Source: Bacteroidia bacterium (GTDB lineage: Bacteria > Bacteroidota > Bacteroidia > UKL13-3). From it: DNA of 49,227 bases. The stretch is from NCBI GenBank assembly GCA_020049855.1, contig JAGVLJ010000010.1:1-49227 (forward strand), in the 5' to 3' direction. This document shows, piece by piece, positions 33,216-43,328 of the stretch (positions are counted from its first letter, which is position 1; the number at the start of each line of letters is the position of its first letter). The notes under the pieces were generated by a model, which worked only from the letters and a program-made list of their open reading frames with translations, was not told the DNA's origin and ran no database searches. Made by a program: the position numbers and the translations under genes.

Positions 33216-35573
33216 TTACTGCTCATTCTCATCTTCTTCCTCAATCTCGATAAAGGAGGTGCCAAGTTCTTTTTTGGCATTCATAGATTTTTCTAAGGAG
33301 AGCAACAAACTTGGCAGCAGGAAAAGATTGGTAAATAACCCAATGACCAAAGCCAAGGAGGTAAGTAAACCAAGAGCAACGGTTCCGCCAAAGGAAGAAG
33401 CTGCAAAAATGATGAACCCGAAGAACAAAATAACAGTAGTATAAATCATACTCACCCCACTCTCATGCATGGAGTAATTAACCGATTCACTTATAACCCA
33501 ATTATGTTTTCTCAACTCATGTCGGTATTTAGCCAAAAAGTGAATGGTTAAATCAACTACAATTCCGTAGGCAATACTAAAAATAAGAATGGTAGATGAT
33601 TTAAGCGTTACACCGCCATACCCCATAATTCCTAAAACCATGACCAAAGGAATTAAGTTAGGTATCAATGAAATCATCACCATTTTCCAAGAGAAAAACA
33701 GGGCGGCCATAAGCAAGGAGATAAGCACCAATGCCCAGATCATACTCGAAGTAAGATTGGCGATGAGGTAATCATTTCCTTTTAGAAAAATAACACTGGT
33801 TCCGGTCATCTTCACATCGTATTGATCTTTTTCAAAAATGGAGTCAATTTTTGGCCTCAACTCTTTTTTAATCCGTTCAATCTCTACCGAGCCCACGTCT
33901 TCCATCTGCACACTTACCCGGGCAATTTGAGCATTACTATCCATAAGCGAGCGCGTTAGATCGCCATTGCCATGTGAGCGATTTACATAGGAAAGAATAA
34001 AACTTTTTTCCTGCTCGTTTGGTAGTTTATACCTTGCCGGATTGCCCCTGTAAAATGCTTGATTGGAGAATTTAATCATGTCAGAAATAGAAACTGAGCG
34101 CGAAAATTCTGGATAGGTGGCAAGCAACTCCTGAAGCTGTTCAATTTTATGAAGGGTAGATACTTTATGAACTCCTCTTTTCTTTTTAGTATCAATTGAA
34201 ATTTCAAAAGGCATTACTCCATTAAAATGCTTTTCAAAAAACAACAGGTCTTCGGATAAAGGGTCATTTTTAGGAATATCGTCAAGCATATACCCAATGC
34301 TGCGCACCTTAAAAATACCTATGAACGAAATAAAAACTAATACAATTGTTACTGAATAGATCAACTTTCTTCGATGAAAAACAGAATACGAAATAGTATC
34401 CACAAACCGTTGCATGAGTTTATTTTCAAGGTGCTTGGTTTGTTTGAAGGTAGGTTCCGGCAACAGGGTAAATACTGCAGGAATTACTACCATGGAAACC
34501 ACAAAGCTAATCATGATAGCTACCGATGACACCATGGAAAACTCGTCTAATACCACGCTACCTGAAAAACTGAACACCCCAAAACCAACTGCCGTGGTAA
34601 GGTTGGTTAAGAACGAAGCCAGACCAATTTTGGTTAACACACGTGTCATTGCTTTGAGCTTGTTTCTAACTTTTCGAAATTCAAAATGATAAACATTGAG
34701 CAGGTATATGCAATTTTGAATGGAAGTAACCACAATTAAAGGTGGAATCAACCCGGTAAGCAAGGTAATGCGGTAGCCAAATAAATCAATGAGTGCCATT
34801 GTAGATAGCACACAGATAACCACCACGAGCATGGAATAAAACATAGCAGCAAAAGAGCGGAAAAACAAAAGCATCATCACCGCTGTAACAATCATGGCCA
34901 GTAGAGTAAAAATGCGTAATTCCTTAGCTACTTTGGTCGAATAAACCGTTCGAATATAAGGCAACCCCGAAAAGTGAAGCGTAGTGTGAAAATTTTCCCC
35001 AAATTTTTCGGCCTTATCCTGAATATTTTTTACTAATTGAATCCTATCTTTTGAATCAAGTTTAGTCTTTTTTAAGGTAACCGCCATCAGGGTTACATGC
35101 GTTTTTGGATTATGAATCAATCCTTCGTAGAATTTGAGCGACTCAATCACTCTTTGAATGGAATCCAGTTCAATCTGTGTTTGCGGCTTTTGGTTCAGCA
35201 CCAGTGAAACATCAAATTTGCGAAGGCTGTCGTTTTTTACAATATGGTACAACTTAGGAAGCGACACCACTTTTTGTACGCCCTCAATTTTTTCAATTGA
35301 ATCACTTAGGTCATACCAGGCATTAAAAAATTGCAGCTCATAAATTTTTTCACTCTGCACACCAATAACCAACACATTTCCGTCCTCGCCAAACTGTTTT
35401 TTAAATTTCACGTAGTCAACATAGTCCGAATCATTAACCGGAACCACCTTGGCAAACTCGTAGCTTAACTGAACTTTTGATGCATAGTAACCCATCCATA
35501 CAGTAAAGAATAGTGTAGCTACTAAACACCATATACGGTTACGTAAAACTATTGACGCAAACTTTTCCCACAT
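33216..35573 (-). CDS. RND/MMPL-family membrane exporter
   Basis: A 785-residue transporter of the RND superfamily, MMPL or HpnN-like type. One N-terminal membrane helix, a periplasmic domain (about 40-210), a block of membrane helices (about 215-380) with a sterol-sensing-like LTNLTTAVGFGVFSFSGSVV, a second periplasmic domain, then a second helix block (about 610-760) with AYGIVVDLTIHFLAKYRHEL carrying the intramembrane acidic residue. It probably exports lipid or hydrophobic molecules. The ATG at 35573 is chosen because the -7 box TACTTTTG (35593-35586) ends 12 bases upstream; the frame extends five codons further into that box. Acidic tail EIEEEDENEQ. Confidence 0.9.
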   Translation of the reverse strand: MWEKFASIVLRNRIWCLVATLFFTVWMGYYASKVQLSYEFAKVVPVNDSDYVDYVKFKKQFGEDGNVLVIGVQSEKIYELQFFNAWYDLSDSIEKIEGVQKVVSLPKLYHIVKNDSLRKFDVSLVLNQKPQTQIELDSIQRVIESLKFYEGLIHNPKTHVTLMAVTLKKTKLDSKDRIQLVKNIQDKAEKFGENFHTTLHFSGLPYIRTVYSTKVAKELRIFTLLAMIVTAVMMLLFFRSFAAMFYSMLVVVICVLSTMALIDLFGYRITLLTGLIPPLIVVTSIQNCIYLLNVYHFEFRKVRNKLKAMTRVLTKIGLASFLTNLTTAVGFGVFSFSGSVVLDEFSMVSSVAIMISFVVSMVVIPAVFTLLPEPTFKQTKHLENKLMQRFVDTISYSVFHRRKLIYSVTIVLVFISFIGIFKVRSIGYMLDDIPKNDPLSEDLLFFEKHFNGVMPFEISIDTKKKRGVHKVSTLHKIEQLQELLATYPEFSRSVSISDMIKFSNQAFYRGNPARYKLPNEQEKSFILSYVNRSHGNGDLTRSLMDSNAQIARVSVQMEDVGSVEIERIKKELRPKIDSIFEKDQYDVKMTGTSVIFLKGNDYLIANLTSSMIWALVLISLLMAALFFSWKMVMISLIPNLIPLVMVLGIMGYGGVTLKSSTILIFSIAYGIVVDLTIHFLAKYRHELRKHNWVISESVNYSMHESGVSMIYTTVILFFGFIIFAASSFGGTVALGLLTSLALVIGLFTNLFLLPSLLLSLEKSMNAKKELGTSFIEIEEEDENEQ

Positions 35574-35679
35574 ATTATCGAGCGGCAAAAGTAATAAATA
35601 CCTGTTAATTAGCTTAGCAAAGATTTGATCTTAAAATAAGGTACGCAAATTTTCGTTATACTGGCTATATTGCAATAAA

Positions 35680-37962
35680 ATGAAGTTCGTGAAAATAATT
35701 ACATTGATTTTGTTTACAGGGGTTTTAAGCAACCTTTACGCTCAAAATGGAGCTACTGGAAGTTGGAAAGTACACCTCCCATTTCAAACAGCAACTACAC
35801 TTACCACCGATGGCCAAAAAGTGTATGTAGGTGGTCCCAGCGGCTTATTTACCTTTGGTGTACAAGATAATGCCTTAGAAATTTGGGACAAAAGTAAAGG
35901 ATTGGCCTCGCTCTCAATCAATGTTGTTAAGTACAATTCAGCACTTGACCTTTTGATGATTGTGTATCAAAATGCCGACATAGATCTTATAAAAAATGGA
36001 TTGATTTACAACCTCCCCGATATTGCCCGAAAACAAATTACTGGTGAAAAACGTATCAACCATATTTTTTTCTACGACAAGTATGCTTACCTATCAGGGA
36101 CTCTCGGAATTATTGTAGTTGATTTGGAAAAACTAGAGGTAAAAGACTCCTACACAAACATTGGTCCTTTGGCTTCGGCAATTGATGTAACCAGTTGTAC
36201 CATATACCACGACTCCATTTACGCCACAAGCAATGAGGGTATTTTAAGAGCATACATTAATAGCCCGAATTTAGCTGATTACAATTACTGGTCGCTTTTT
36301 AAGGCAAGCTCCCGAAGCAACCTAATTCATACCTTTCAAGATAAACTATATCTCGAAATTGACACCGTGATGTACACCTTTTCTTCTACTGGTGCCAGTG
36401 TTTTTCGTGATGGACAAGCAAGAACAAACTATGATATAACCGAAAATTTCGGCAATTTAATTGTATCTCAATCTGATGGAGTTAGTATTCTCTGGAAAGA
36501 TAATCCTTCACAACCCGTCTTTATCGGGTTAGATAACCCAACAAAGGCTATAACCGGCTATAACCGCCAATTATTTTTTTTAAGCTACTATAAAAACGGT
36601 TTAAACTTTAGCAATACCTATGTAGGCGGAATTACATCTAATATTTATCCTAACGGGCCGGTAGGCATTTCCGGAGCAGATATTTCGACCAATGGAACAG
36701 ATATTTATGTAGCAGGTGGAAATCCTAAAAGTTGGTATCTAGGGTATAACTTTAATCTTTTTTATAAATACAGTAATGGTATTTGGAGCAGTTGTGTAAC
36801 CAAGCAATGTGGACTTGACTCCGCCTCTGATATTGTTGCAATAGCCTCCAATCCTGTCACTAATAAACTATATTTGGGTTCATTTGGGCGCGGGTTATAT
36901 GAAAAAGATGAAGCCACGCAGGAAATAAAGGCCTACAACGAAAGTAACAGTTCATTGGGTCGGCCACCTTCCAACATAAATCGTCCCTTAAATATTTCAG
37001 GGCTTAAAGTTGACCAGAATGGAAATTTGTGGGTAAGCAATTATGGCTCGGCAAGCCCCCTTAGCGTGTTAACACCTGAAGGGAATTGGAAGAGTTTCAC
37101 TTTTCAGAGCGCATTAGGTAATCAAAATTCACTTACCGATATTGATGTTGATAATAATGGTTACAAATGGGTGGTAGCAGTACGTTCGGTTGGATTATTG
37201 GTATTTGACGATAATGGAACTATTGACAATACCGCAGATGACCGATTTCGTGTACTTAAACAGGGAGCGGGCAACGGAGGCCTTCCGAGTAACGATGTGG
37301 TTTGCGTAACTAAAGACCGTGATGGTGAAATTTGGGTAGGAACACAAGCCGGGTTGGCCGTTGTATTTGATCCGTCTAATGTATTTGACAAAGCCGAAGC
37401 ATCGCAAATAATTATTGGTACCGGAACAAATGCAGCTTACTTGTTGGGTAATTCATACATCAACAGTATTACGGTTGATGGAGGCAACAGAAAATGGATA
37501 GGAACCACTGCCGGAGTGTGGCTTTTATCGCCAGATGGAAATAAAACAATAGCCAACTTCACTGAAGAAAACAGTCCGCTTATTTCAAACAATGTACTGG
37601 ATATTGCCATCAATCCGATAACCGGAGAAGTAATGATGATTACTGATAAAGGTCTCATTTCCTACTTTGGTGATGGCTCGGAAGGTGGAGAAAAACACGG
37701 AGATGTTTTTGTATTTCCTAATCCTGTACAACATAATTTTTCGGGAGTCATTTCTATTAGAGGGCTGCCTGAAAAAGCCAATGTAAAAATCACAGATATT
37801 ACAGGTGCTTTAGTATATGAAACAGTATCTAACGGAGGAATGGCAACATGGAACGGCAGAAACTTTAATGGGTTAAAAGCCGCAACAGGAGTATATCTGG
37901 TATTTACCGCTAATAAAGATGGCAGTGATACCATGGTAAGTAAAATCCTATTTATAAATTAG
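35680..37962 (+). CDS. porZ: PorZ-like T9SS surface component (beta-propeller plus T9SS sorting domain)
   Basis: PorZ is part of the T9SS attachment complex, delivering anionic lipopolysaccharide used to anchor cargo (known in Porphyromonas). The 760-residue product has a signal peptide (to YAQ, residue 22) and the PorZ N-terminal propeller pattern: SWKVHLPFQTATTLTTDGQK, then GLASLSINVVKYNSALDLLM and NADIDLIKNG. Two-component-regulator-type propeller blades follow (NLWVSNYGSASPL, EIWVGTQAGLAVVFDP, RKWIGTTAGVWLLSPDG). The C-terminal sorting domain has VFVFPNPVQ and ends STMVSKILFIN-like. It is followed one base later by a membrane protein gene and then recO, a neighbourhood I associate with porZ in Bacteroidota. 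Confidence 0.75.
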   Translation: MKFVKIITLILFTGVLSNLYAQNGATGSWKVHLPFQTATTLTTDGQKVYVGGPSGLFTFGVQDNALEIWDKSKGLASLSINVVKYNSALDLLMIVYQNADIDLIKNGLIYNLPDIARKQITGEKRINHIFFYDKYAYLSGTLGIIVVDLEKLEVKDSYTNIGPLASAIDVTSCTIYHDSIYATSNEGILRAYINSPNLADYNYWSLFKASSRSNLIHTFQDKLYLEIDTVMYTFSSTGASVFRDGQARTNYDITENFGNLIVSQSDGVSILWKDNPSQPVFIGLDNPTKAITGYNRQLFFLSYYKNGLNFSNTYVGGITSNIYPNGPVGISGADISTNGTDIYVAGGNPKSWYLGYNFNLFYKYSNGIWSSCVTKQCGLDSASDIVAIASNPVTNKLYLGSFGRGLYEKDEATQEIKAYNESNSSLGRPPSNINRPLNISGLKVDQNGNLWVSNYGSASPLSVLTPEGNWKSFTFQSALGNQNSLTDIDVDNNGYKWVVAVRSVGLLVFDDNGTIDNTADDRFRVLKQGAGNGGLPSNDVVCVTKDRDGEIWVGTQAGLAVVFDPSNVFDKAEASQIIIGTGTNAAYLLGNSYINSITVDGGNRKWIGTTAGVWLLSPDGNKTIANFTEENSPLISNNVLDIAINPITGEVMMITDKGLISYFGDGSEGGEKHGDVFVFPNPVQHNFSGVISIRGLPEKANVKITDITGALVYETVSNGGMATWNGRNFNGLKAATGVYLVFTANKDGSDTMVSKILFIN

Positions 37963-37963
37963 T

Positions 37964-39841
37964 GTGTTGAAAAAAGAATTTGCGCTAACCAAAACACACT
38001 ACAACTATCTCTTTTTAGCAGGTTTGGTTATATGCTTTTGGGCTGCTCAGGTATGGCAATCCCTACCTTTACCTCCTCAATCTATTCATATCTCGGCTCA
38101 ATGCGACCGTGGTTCGATTGCTCAGAATTTTTATGAAGACAATATGAATATTCTGATGCCACATATCAATAATATGGAGAGAGGTACCGGCATAGCGGCA
38201 GCCGAATTTCCGTTAATACCATTTTTAGCAGCTTGCTTTTATAAACTTTTTGGCTTCCATAACTTTTGGTTTCGCCTTGTAACATTTTTGTTTTTTACTT
38301 TAGGTTTTATTTTTTCAAAAAAACTTGCCCTATTACTTTCACAAAACGAAATGGTGAGTTTTTTTGTAAGTATGCTGTGGTTATGCTCGCCTACCCTACT
38401 TTATTACATTCCAAATTTTAACCCCGATCCCGCTGCCTTAGGGATGATTATGATTGCATGGTATTACTTCTTTTTATGGCAAAAAAAGCAAAATTGGCTG
38501 TATGCAGGGCTTATTGGGGTTTCTAGTTCTCTGGCCGTATTAATGAAGGCATCCACTGCCATTAGTGTAGTGGCAATGATTGTGCTACTTATTTGTGATT
38601 TAACGGGCAGATTGGGAAATAAAAATAAAAAACACTTCCCCAATAAATTGTACTTAGTTGCCGCATTTGCATTTTCGGTCGGGATATCTTTAGGCTGGTA
38701 TCGCTATGCAAAAGGATTAAATGAAGCATTTTTTTCAGGTTTCTTTACATTAGAAGCACGGATTCCTCAAAACATTGATCAAATTAATTCTATATGGATA
38801 AACCTGAAAACAACACTATTCCCACACTATTATTCAAAACAATTAATCTGGTTAATCATTTTTTTGCACGCATTCATCCTTATAAGGAATAAAAATGTAC
38901 CCAGACAATTACTATTGCTAACCTGGGCTCTGGGGCTTGGGTCACTCGCATTTATATTTCTCATGTTTGTGGCATTTGAGCACCACGACTACTACATTAT
39001 TGCCTTGCTGCCTTGGATTTTTTTTCTGTTTCTCTCAAGTGGAATTGCCATTTCAGAAAGTATTCAGGAGAAAAAAATTAAAAAAATTCTTGTTTCCCTC
39101 TGCTCCCTGCTGCTCATTTATAATATTGCTTATTGTTATCTTCAAAACAAATGGCTTTACAACCGTCACAATCAGGTTTACTACCAACCTCCTTTTGACG
39201 GATTTTATGATGCAGAACCCTCCATGCGCCAAGCCGGAATACAACGTAATGATTTTATTATTAGCCTTACCGATCCATCGTACGATGTTACCCTATACCT
39301 CATGAATCAAAAGGGATATACCATAGCCGATAAAAAAGATATTAATCGAATTTTCAGCCTGCTTATATCCTGGAAAGCAAAATACGTAGTGACCAATACC
39401 GATGATTGCTTACCCGATTTGCCTGTGGTAAAAAAGTTTTTAGGCAAACCCATACTCGTTCATAAAAATTTGAAGTTTTATAAACCAAAGCTGGAAGACA
39501 CTTCTCTGGTGAACCGCATTCACCATATTATTCACCTGCACATAAACCGACAGATTCCGTTTTTTATCAATGACCCGGCCACCGTTCGATATAATGAAAG
39601 TTTTTGCAAGGCAACTGGAGCAACCCTTGATGGGGTATTGCACAATGCTTGCCTTTACCAATTCAAAATTACCGAGCAATCACTTGAAAATGCACTTAAG
39701 GAGTTTGCAGTTAAGGAATATCATACCCCCCAATTGTCAGCAGAAATACGGAATGCATTTGCCAACAAAAATAACCTAAGCGAATTCTACAGATATGTTT
39801 TGCAACATCCGTACAATAGCTGGTTCGACCAATTTAATTAG
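37964..39841 (+). CDS. Polytopic GT-C glycosyltransferase-like membrane protein
   Basis: A 625-residue membrane protein. An N-terminal helix is followed by a periplasmic loop with an acidic motif (YEDNMNILMPHINNMERGTG), then about ten helices (SFFVSMLWLCSPTLLYYIPN, SLGWYRYAKGLNEAFFSGFF) and a soluble C-terminal domain of about 200 residues (YDVTLYLMNQKGYTIADKKD). This is the layout of GT-C (family-39-like) glycosyltransferases that use lipid-linked sugars. The start is GTG at 37964, one base after the porZ-like stop; TTG at 37967 is possible. The position between porZ-like and recO suggests cell-envelope sugar transfer. Substrate unknown. Confidence 0.7.
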   Translation: MLKKEFALTKTHYNYLFLAGLVICFWAAQVWQSLPLPPQSIHISAQCDRGSIAQNFYEDNMNILMPHINNMERGTGIAAAEFPLIPFLAACFYKLFGFHNFWFRLVTFLFFTLGFIFSKKLALLLSQNEMVSFFVSMLWLCSPTLLYYIPNFNPDPAALGMIMIAWYYFFLWQKKQNWLYAGLIGVSSSLAVLMKASTAISVVAMIVLLICDLTGRLGNKNKKHFPNKLYLVAAFAFSVGISLGWYRYAKGLNEAFFSGFFTLEARIPQNIDQINSIWINLKTTLFPHYYSKQLIWLIIFLHAFILIRNKNVPRQLLLLTWALGLGSLAFIFLMFVAFEHHDYYIIALLPWIFFLFLSSGIAISESIQEKKIKKILVSLCSLLLIYNIAYCYLQNKWLYNRHNQVYYQPPFDGFYDAEPSMRQAGIQRNDFIISLTDPSYDVTLYLMNQKGYTIADKKDINRIFSLLISWKAKYVVTNTDDCLPDLPVVKKFLGKPILVHKNLKFYKPKLEDTSLVNRIHHIIHLHINRQIPFFINDPATVRYNESFCKATGATLDGVLHNACLYQFKITEQSLENALKEFAVKEYHTPQLSAEIRNAFANKNNLSEFYRYVLQHPYNSWFDQFN

Positions 39842-39843
39842 CT

Positions 39844-40566
39844 ATGCTTTTTAGCGCAAAAGCTATTGTAATTAAAACGGTAAAATATTCCGAGTCGAGT
39901 GTTATAGCCAAACTTTACACCCGGAAATTCGGAATTCAATCGTATATGGTGAGGGGCGTGAGGACGAGCAAAAATTCCACGTTTAAGCCTGCCCAGCTAC
40001 TCTACTTAAACCTGCTTGAAATTGTTGCGTACCACAAGCAAAATACCGAAATACAAAATATCAAAGAAATTCGCTGTACACCAGCCTTGATAAACCTGCA
40101 TACCGATTTTATCAAAACAGCTATCGGGATGTTTATGGCCGAATTGCTGCATAAATGTATTGTAGAAGAAGAACCGAACGAAGTACTTTTTGATTTTGTT
40201 CAGGAGTGCATTATTCAATTAGATCAATCTACTGTCAGCACCTCTTTGTTCCCCTGCTGGTTTATGATTCATTTAAGCCGTTTCCTGGGGTTTGAGCCTA
40301 AAGGTGAAATAACGCAGGAAGAAATTTTTGACATGGAAGAAGGGGCATTTACCTCCTCAGCCTTAGGCTTGCACATCATTCCTCATCCGCTATCTAAACT
40401 TTTGTTTGAATTAAAAGAATCCTCCCCAGAAACATTTCACCGCATTGCATCCTCCCCCGTTCAACGAAATGAATTACTTGAACACCTTATTACCTATTAT
40501 AAATTACACCACCTGAATATTGGGGAGATTAAATCGCATCGGGTGCTGAGGGACGTGTTGGGATAA
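39844..40566 (+). CDS. recO: DNA repair protein RecO
   Basis: RecO loads RecA on SSB-coated single-stranded DNA together with RecR. The 240-residue protein has the N-terminal OB fold (AIVIKTVKYSESSVIAKLYT, then GVRTSKNSTFKPAQLL) and a helical domain (HTDFIKTAIGMFMAELLHKC, then MIHLSRFLGFEPKG). The zinc-finger cysteines of some RecO proteins are absent. Length is normal. Start ATG 2 bases after the membrane protein stop, so it belongs to the 35680-40566 run. Confidence 0.93.
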   Translation: MLFSAKAIVIKTVKYSESSVIAKLYTRKFGIQSYMVRGVRTSKNSTFKPAQLLYLNLLEIVAYHKQNTEIQNIKEIRCTPALINLHTDFIKTAIGMFMAELLHKCIVEEEPNEVLFDFVQECIIQLDQSTVSTSLFPCWFMIHLSRFLGFEPKGEITQEEIFDMEEGAFTSSALGLHIIPHPLSKLLFELKESSPETFHRIASSPVQRNELLEHLITYYKLHHLNIGEIKSHRVLRDVLG

Positions 40567-40581
40567 TTTCGACCAATTGCA

Positions 40582-40611
40582 TTGAATTCAATACCAATTA
40601 GTATACTTTTG
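40582..40611 (+). promoter_or_regulatory. Bacteroidota-type promoter for the T9SS cargo gene at 40622
   Basis: TTG at 40582-40584, a 19-base spacer and TACTTTTG at 40604-40611 match TTG-N19-TAnnTTTG. The start codon is 10 bases after the box, so the leader is only a few bases long. Confidence 0.7.
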
Positions 40612-40621
40612 ATTTATTCTT

Positions 40622-43240
40622 ATGTCTTTCAAACATATCATCGTCATCATTCCCTTTCTGTATTTTAATGCAGTAAAGGCACAGTCGTGGTTAACGGTAA
40701 ACATAAACGGTATTCACTTCTACCTGGCAGAAGATTACCATAACACCCTGCATCGCGTGAGCCTTCTCAAAACCGATACACTTGCACCGGGAAAAATAAG
40801 GTATGAGTTCAATAAAACACCTACCGTAAATCCGTATCGTAATGACTGTTTTGTAAAGGACAAGGCAAGCTGGATAGGTTATCAGGTTATCAAAACAGAT
40901 GATGGAATAGAAAGGTACCTTAACTACGCTTCCGACACATTGGTTTTTTACACAAAGGCCAACCTGTATGACGCATGGAAAATATATCAATATCCTGATA
41001 GCTCCTATATCAGAGGCACGGTTGATTCCATTTCGATACTTGCTTTTATGGGCATTACTGACTCAGTAAAATATATCAGGCTCAACCTGCATGGAAAAAA
41101 TAATAGCATAATAAACGACCCGATGAATGGTGTTCGGGTGATTATCAGCAAAAACTACGGCTGGATACGAACCTTAGCCTGGGTTAACTTCCCCCAAATA
41201 AAATATATCTTCACCTCAGGCCAGGTTATAGAAAAATATGATTTCACAAAAACCTACTTGCTTAGCGGAAATACCTTTATCAAAAAAGGGCTCATCCCCA
41301 ATTTTGCTGAATTCGTTTCAGATTTTGAACCGGGGGATGAAATTCATTCCCGGCAGATTGGATGGCCTGTGATAAATTTTTATGAAATTAAAACTATCCG
41401 CACCAAAAATGTAAGCACAGATTTTGAAACTTATGTTTCTCACATCATGCGCAGGTATCCGCGCAACCAAAACTCCGATAGCCTCGTTTCCTACATGCAA
41501 ACCGACACCGTTTACTTTACTAAAAATGAGTTTTGGCCGCAGGTATTTCATTTTTCTTATCTGCCAAGAACCAAAAGACTTTGGTTAAACGGAGAGGGGA
41601 ACAAATTTGTACTTAACAATACCGACAGCTGCTACAGCGAAGCTTCCTTATCCAGCTCCAATATATTAACCAAATACAGCATTCAGGGTGTAGGAAACTT
41701 TTTTTCGTACACCAGTCTTACAATGCCTAACTATGGCTTCGAACCTGTTTACTTTAAAAAAGGAAATGAAACGTGGGGAACCCCGCTGGCATTCGATTCT
41801 GCCGATTTTTATAGCCCGGCTGACTTCAGGCTTATTAATGCAGGTAATCAAAAAGTGGCGTACCGGCAAAACACAACACAAGATAGTGCAGCATTACTTC
41901 AGCCATTTGTACCGTCTAAAATTGCTGACGACTCCCTAAAAAGTACTTATGTTTTTCCATTCTATCCAAGTGAGAACGCAAGTGGATGTATTAGCCTGCA
42001 ACATGCCTCCTGGCTTGGAAAAAAGGTTGAAATATATAAAGCCGGTGAAGTAGTTTTTTACAATTACAAAAATGAACCCATCACTATAAAAACACTTGCT
42101 GCACTCAATGAAAAATGGTTGGCTTACCAATACCCCAATGGAGATTACATCATGGCCAGAGTGGATATCATTTATCCCATTCAGCAACCCAACAATGGCG
42201 AAGAAAATATAACAAAGAAGATTTCATTTCATAAATTCAGTTATGACAGCACTGAAAAAAGTCACGTATTAAATAATATATCTATTCTTGCAAACAGTAA
42301 AAATGGTTGGCCTCAGCTGACTGAATTTAACTATTTCCCTTTTGAGGGCAAGTACAGCTCAAAAGCTGTTAACTGGTTAAGCACCTCCATCAGCCTGTTT
42401 AATCTTGACGACCAGATTTCCGGTTTTGGAGAAGCCTCCCTTATTCATCGCAAAAACTATGATTTGCGCTCATCTACATTTGAAAACACGTTAATAAAAA
42501 CTTTAACCTCTTTACACCTTGGCGACACCATCATAAAAAAACGTTCCATCTGCAAACGCATAGATGACTTATCAGGAAACAAAATTTCATTTACCGAACA
42601 AGAAGCTACCGATAGCATTCCGGTGGTTGAATACTCTTATCTATCCATGCAACCTATTCTAAACAACACCTTAGTAAAAGAAATTTGTACGGTGGCTTAT
42701 TATACCAACGACACATTTAAAACATACTACAACACCGTTCGTGTAAAGAACATCCGCTACCAGCAAATGGCCACTGATTGCTGGACCGAAATAACAGAGG
42801 ACACTATTGTTTATGAATATTATCAACCCCACTTAGGCAAATACCAACAAACACTTTCTAACCTCACGGGTAAAAGCATTCAGCGCGCATGGCCGCAATT
42901 CGGGTTGCTCACCGATACACATTTTGGCAAAAACGAAATGATGTTCTGCACCCAACTAGATACATTCCGGTTCACACAACCTTTATCAAACGGAAGGCCG
43001 GAGCGGGTTTCGGAGATAAGGATGTATCCTAACCCCGCGTCTGAACAATTCACAGTAAAGTTAGTCAATCATGATACTTTTAATCTTACTCTGTATAATT
43101 TATTTGGCCAGACAGTATTTGAAACAGAAACAAACACAGGCGCTGTAATGATACGTACCAATCAACTTGCCAGAGGCGTTTATCTTGTAAGAGTTCATAC
43201 AAATGAAGCCGAAGTGGTGAAAAAAATTGTATTAAAATAG
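40622..43240 (+). CDS. Large T9SS-exported surface protein with internal duplication
   Basis: An 872-residue exported protein of unknown function. Signal peptide (to KAQ, residue 21) and a C-terminal type A T9SS sorting domain (RMYPNPASEQFTVKLVN, then LTLYNLFGQTVFET and ARGVYLVRVHTNEAEVVKKI). The body repeats a module: ASWIGYQV with WKIYQYPDSSYIRGTVDSI at about residues 80-140, and ASWLGKKV with WLAYQYPNGDYIMARVDII at about 460-520. A LYDAW/LNEKW segment stands between in both, so it arose by internal duplication. No catalytic signature is visible. It is transcribed alone from a near-consensus promoter with a very short leader. Confidence 0.85.
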   Translation: MSFKHIIVIIPFLYFNAVKAQSWLTVNINGIHFYLAEDYHNTLHRVSLLKTDTLAPGKIRYEFNKTPTVNPYRNDCFVKDKASWIGYQVIKTDDGIERYLNYASDTLVFYTKANLYDAWKIYQYPDSSYIRGTVDSISILAFMGITDSVKYIRLNLHGKNNSIINDPMNGVRVIISKNYGWIRTLAWVNFPQIKYIFTSGQVIEKYDFTKTYLLSGNTFIKKGLIPNFAEFVSDFEPGDEIHSRQIGWPVINFYEIKTIRTKNVSTDFETYVSHIMRRYPRNQNSDSLVSYMQTDTVYFTKNEFWPQVFHFSYLPRTKRLWLNGEGNKFVLNNTDSCYSEASLSSSNILTKYSIQGVGNFFSYTSLTMPNYGFEPVYFKKGNETWGTPLAFDSADFYSPADFRLINAGNQKVAYRQNTTQDSAALLQPFVPSKIADDSLKSTYVFPFYPSENASGCISLQHASWLGKKVEIYKAGEVVFYNYKNEPITIKTLAALNEKWLAYQYPNGDYIMARVDIIYPIQQPNNGEENITKKISFHKFSYDSTEKSHVLNNISILANSKNGWPQLTEFNYFPFEGKYSSKAVNWLSTSISLFNLDDQISGFGEASLIHRKNYDLRSSTFENTLIKTLTSLHLGDTIIKKRSICKRIDDLSGNKISFTEQEATDSIPVVEYSYLSMQPILNNTLVKEICTVAYYTNDTFKTYYNTVRVKNIRYQQMATDCWTEITEDTIVYEYYQPHLGKYQQTLSNLTGKSIQRAWPQFGLLTDTHFGKNEMMFCTQLDTFRFTQPLSNGRPERVSEIRMYPNPASEQFTVKLVNHDTFNLTLYNLFGQTVFETETNTGAVMIRTNQLARGVYLVRVHTNEAEVVKKIVLK

Positions 43241-43328
43241 TTCTCACGTCATAAATTTTACGTGCAAAAGATTTTAATTAATGTGTTTGAAAGCTGAAAT
43301 GAATACCTGCCTTATCTGCGAGGTTTTA

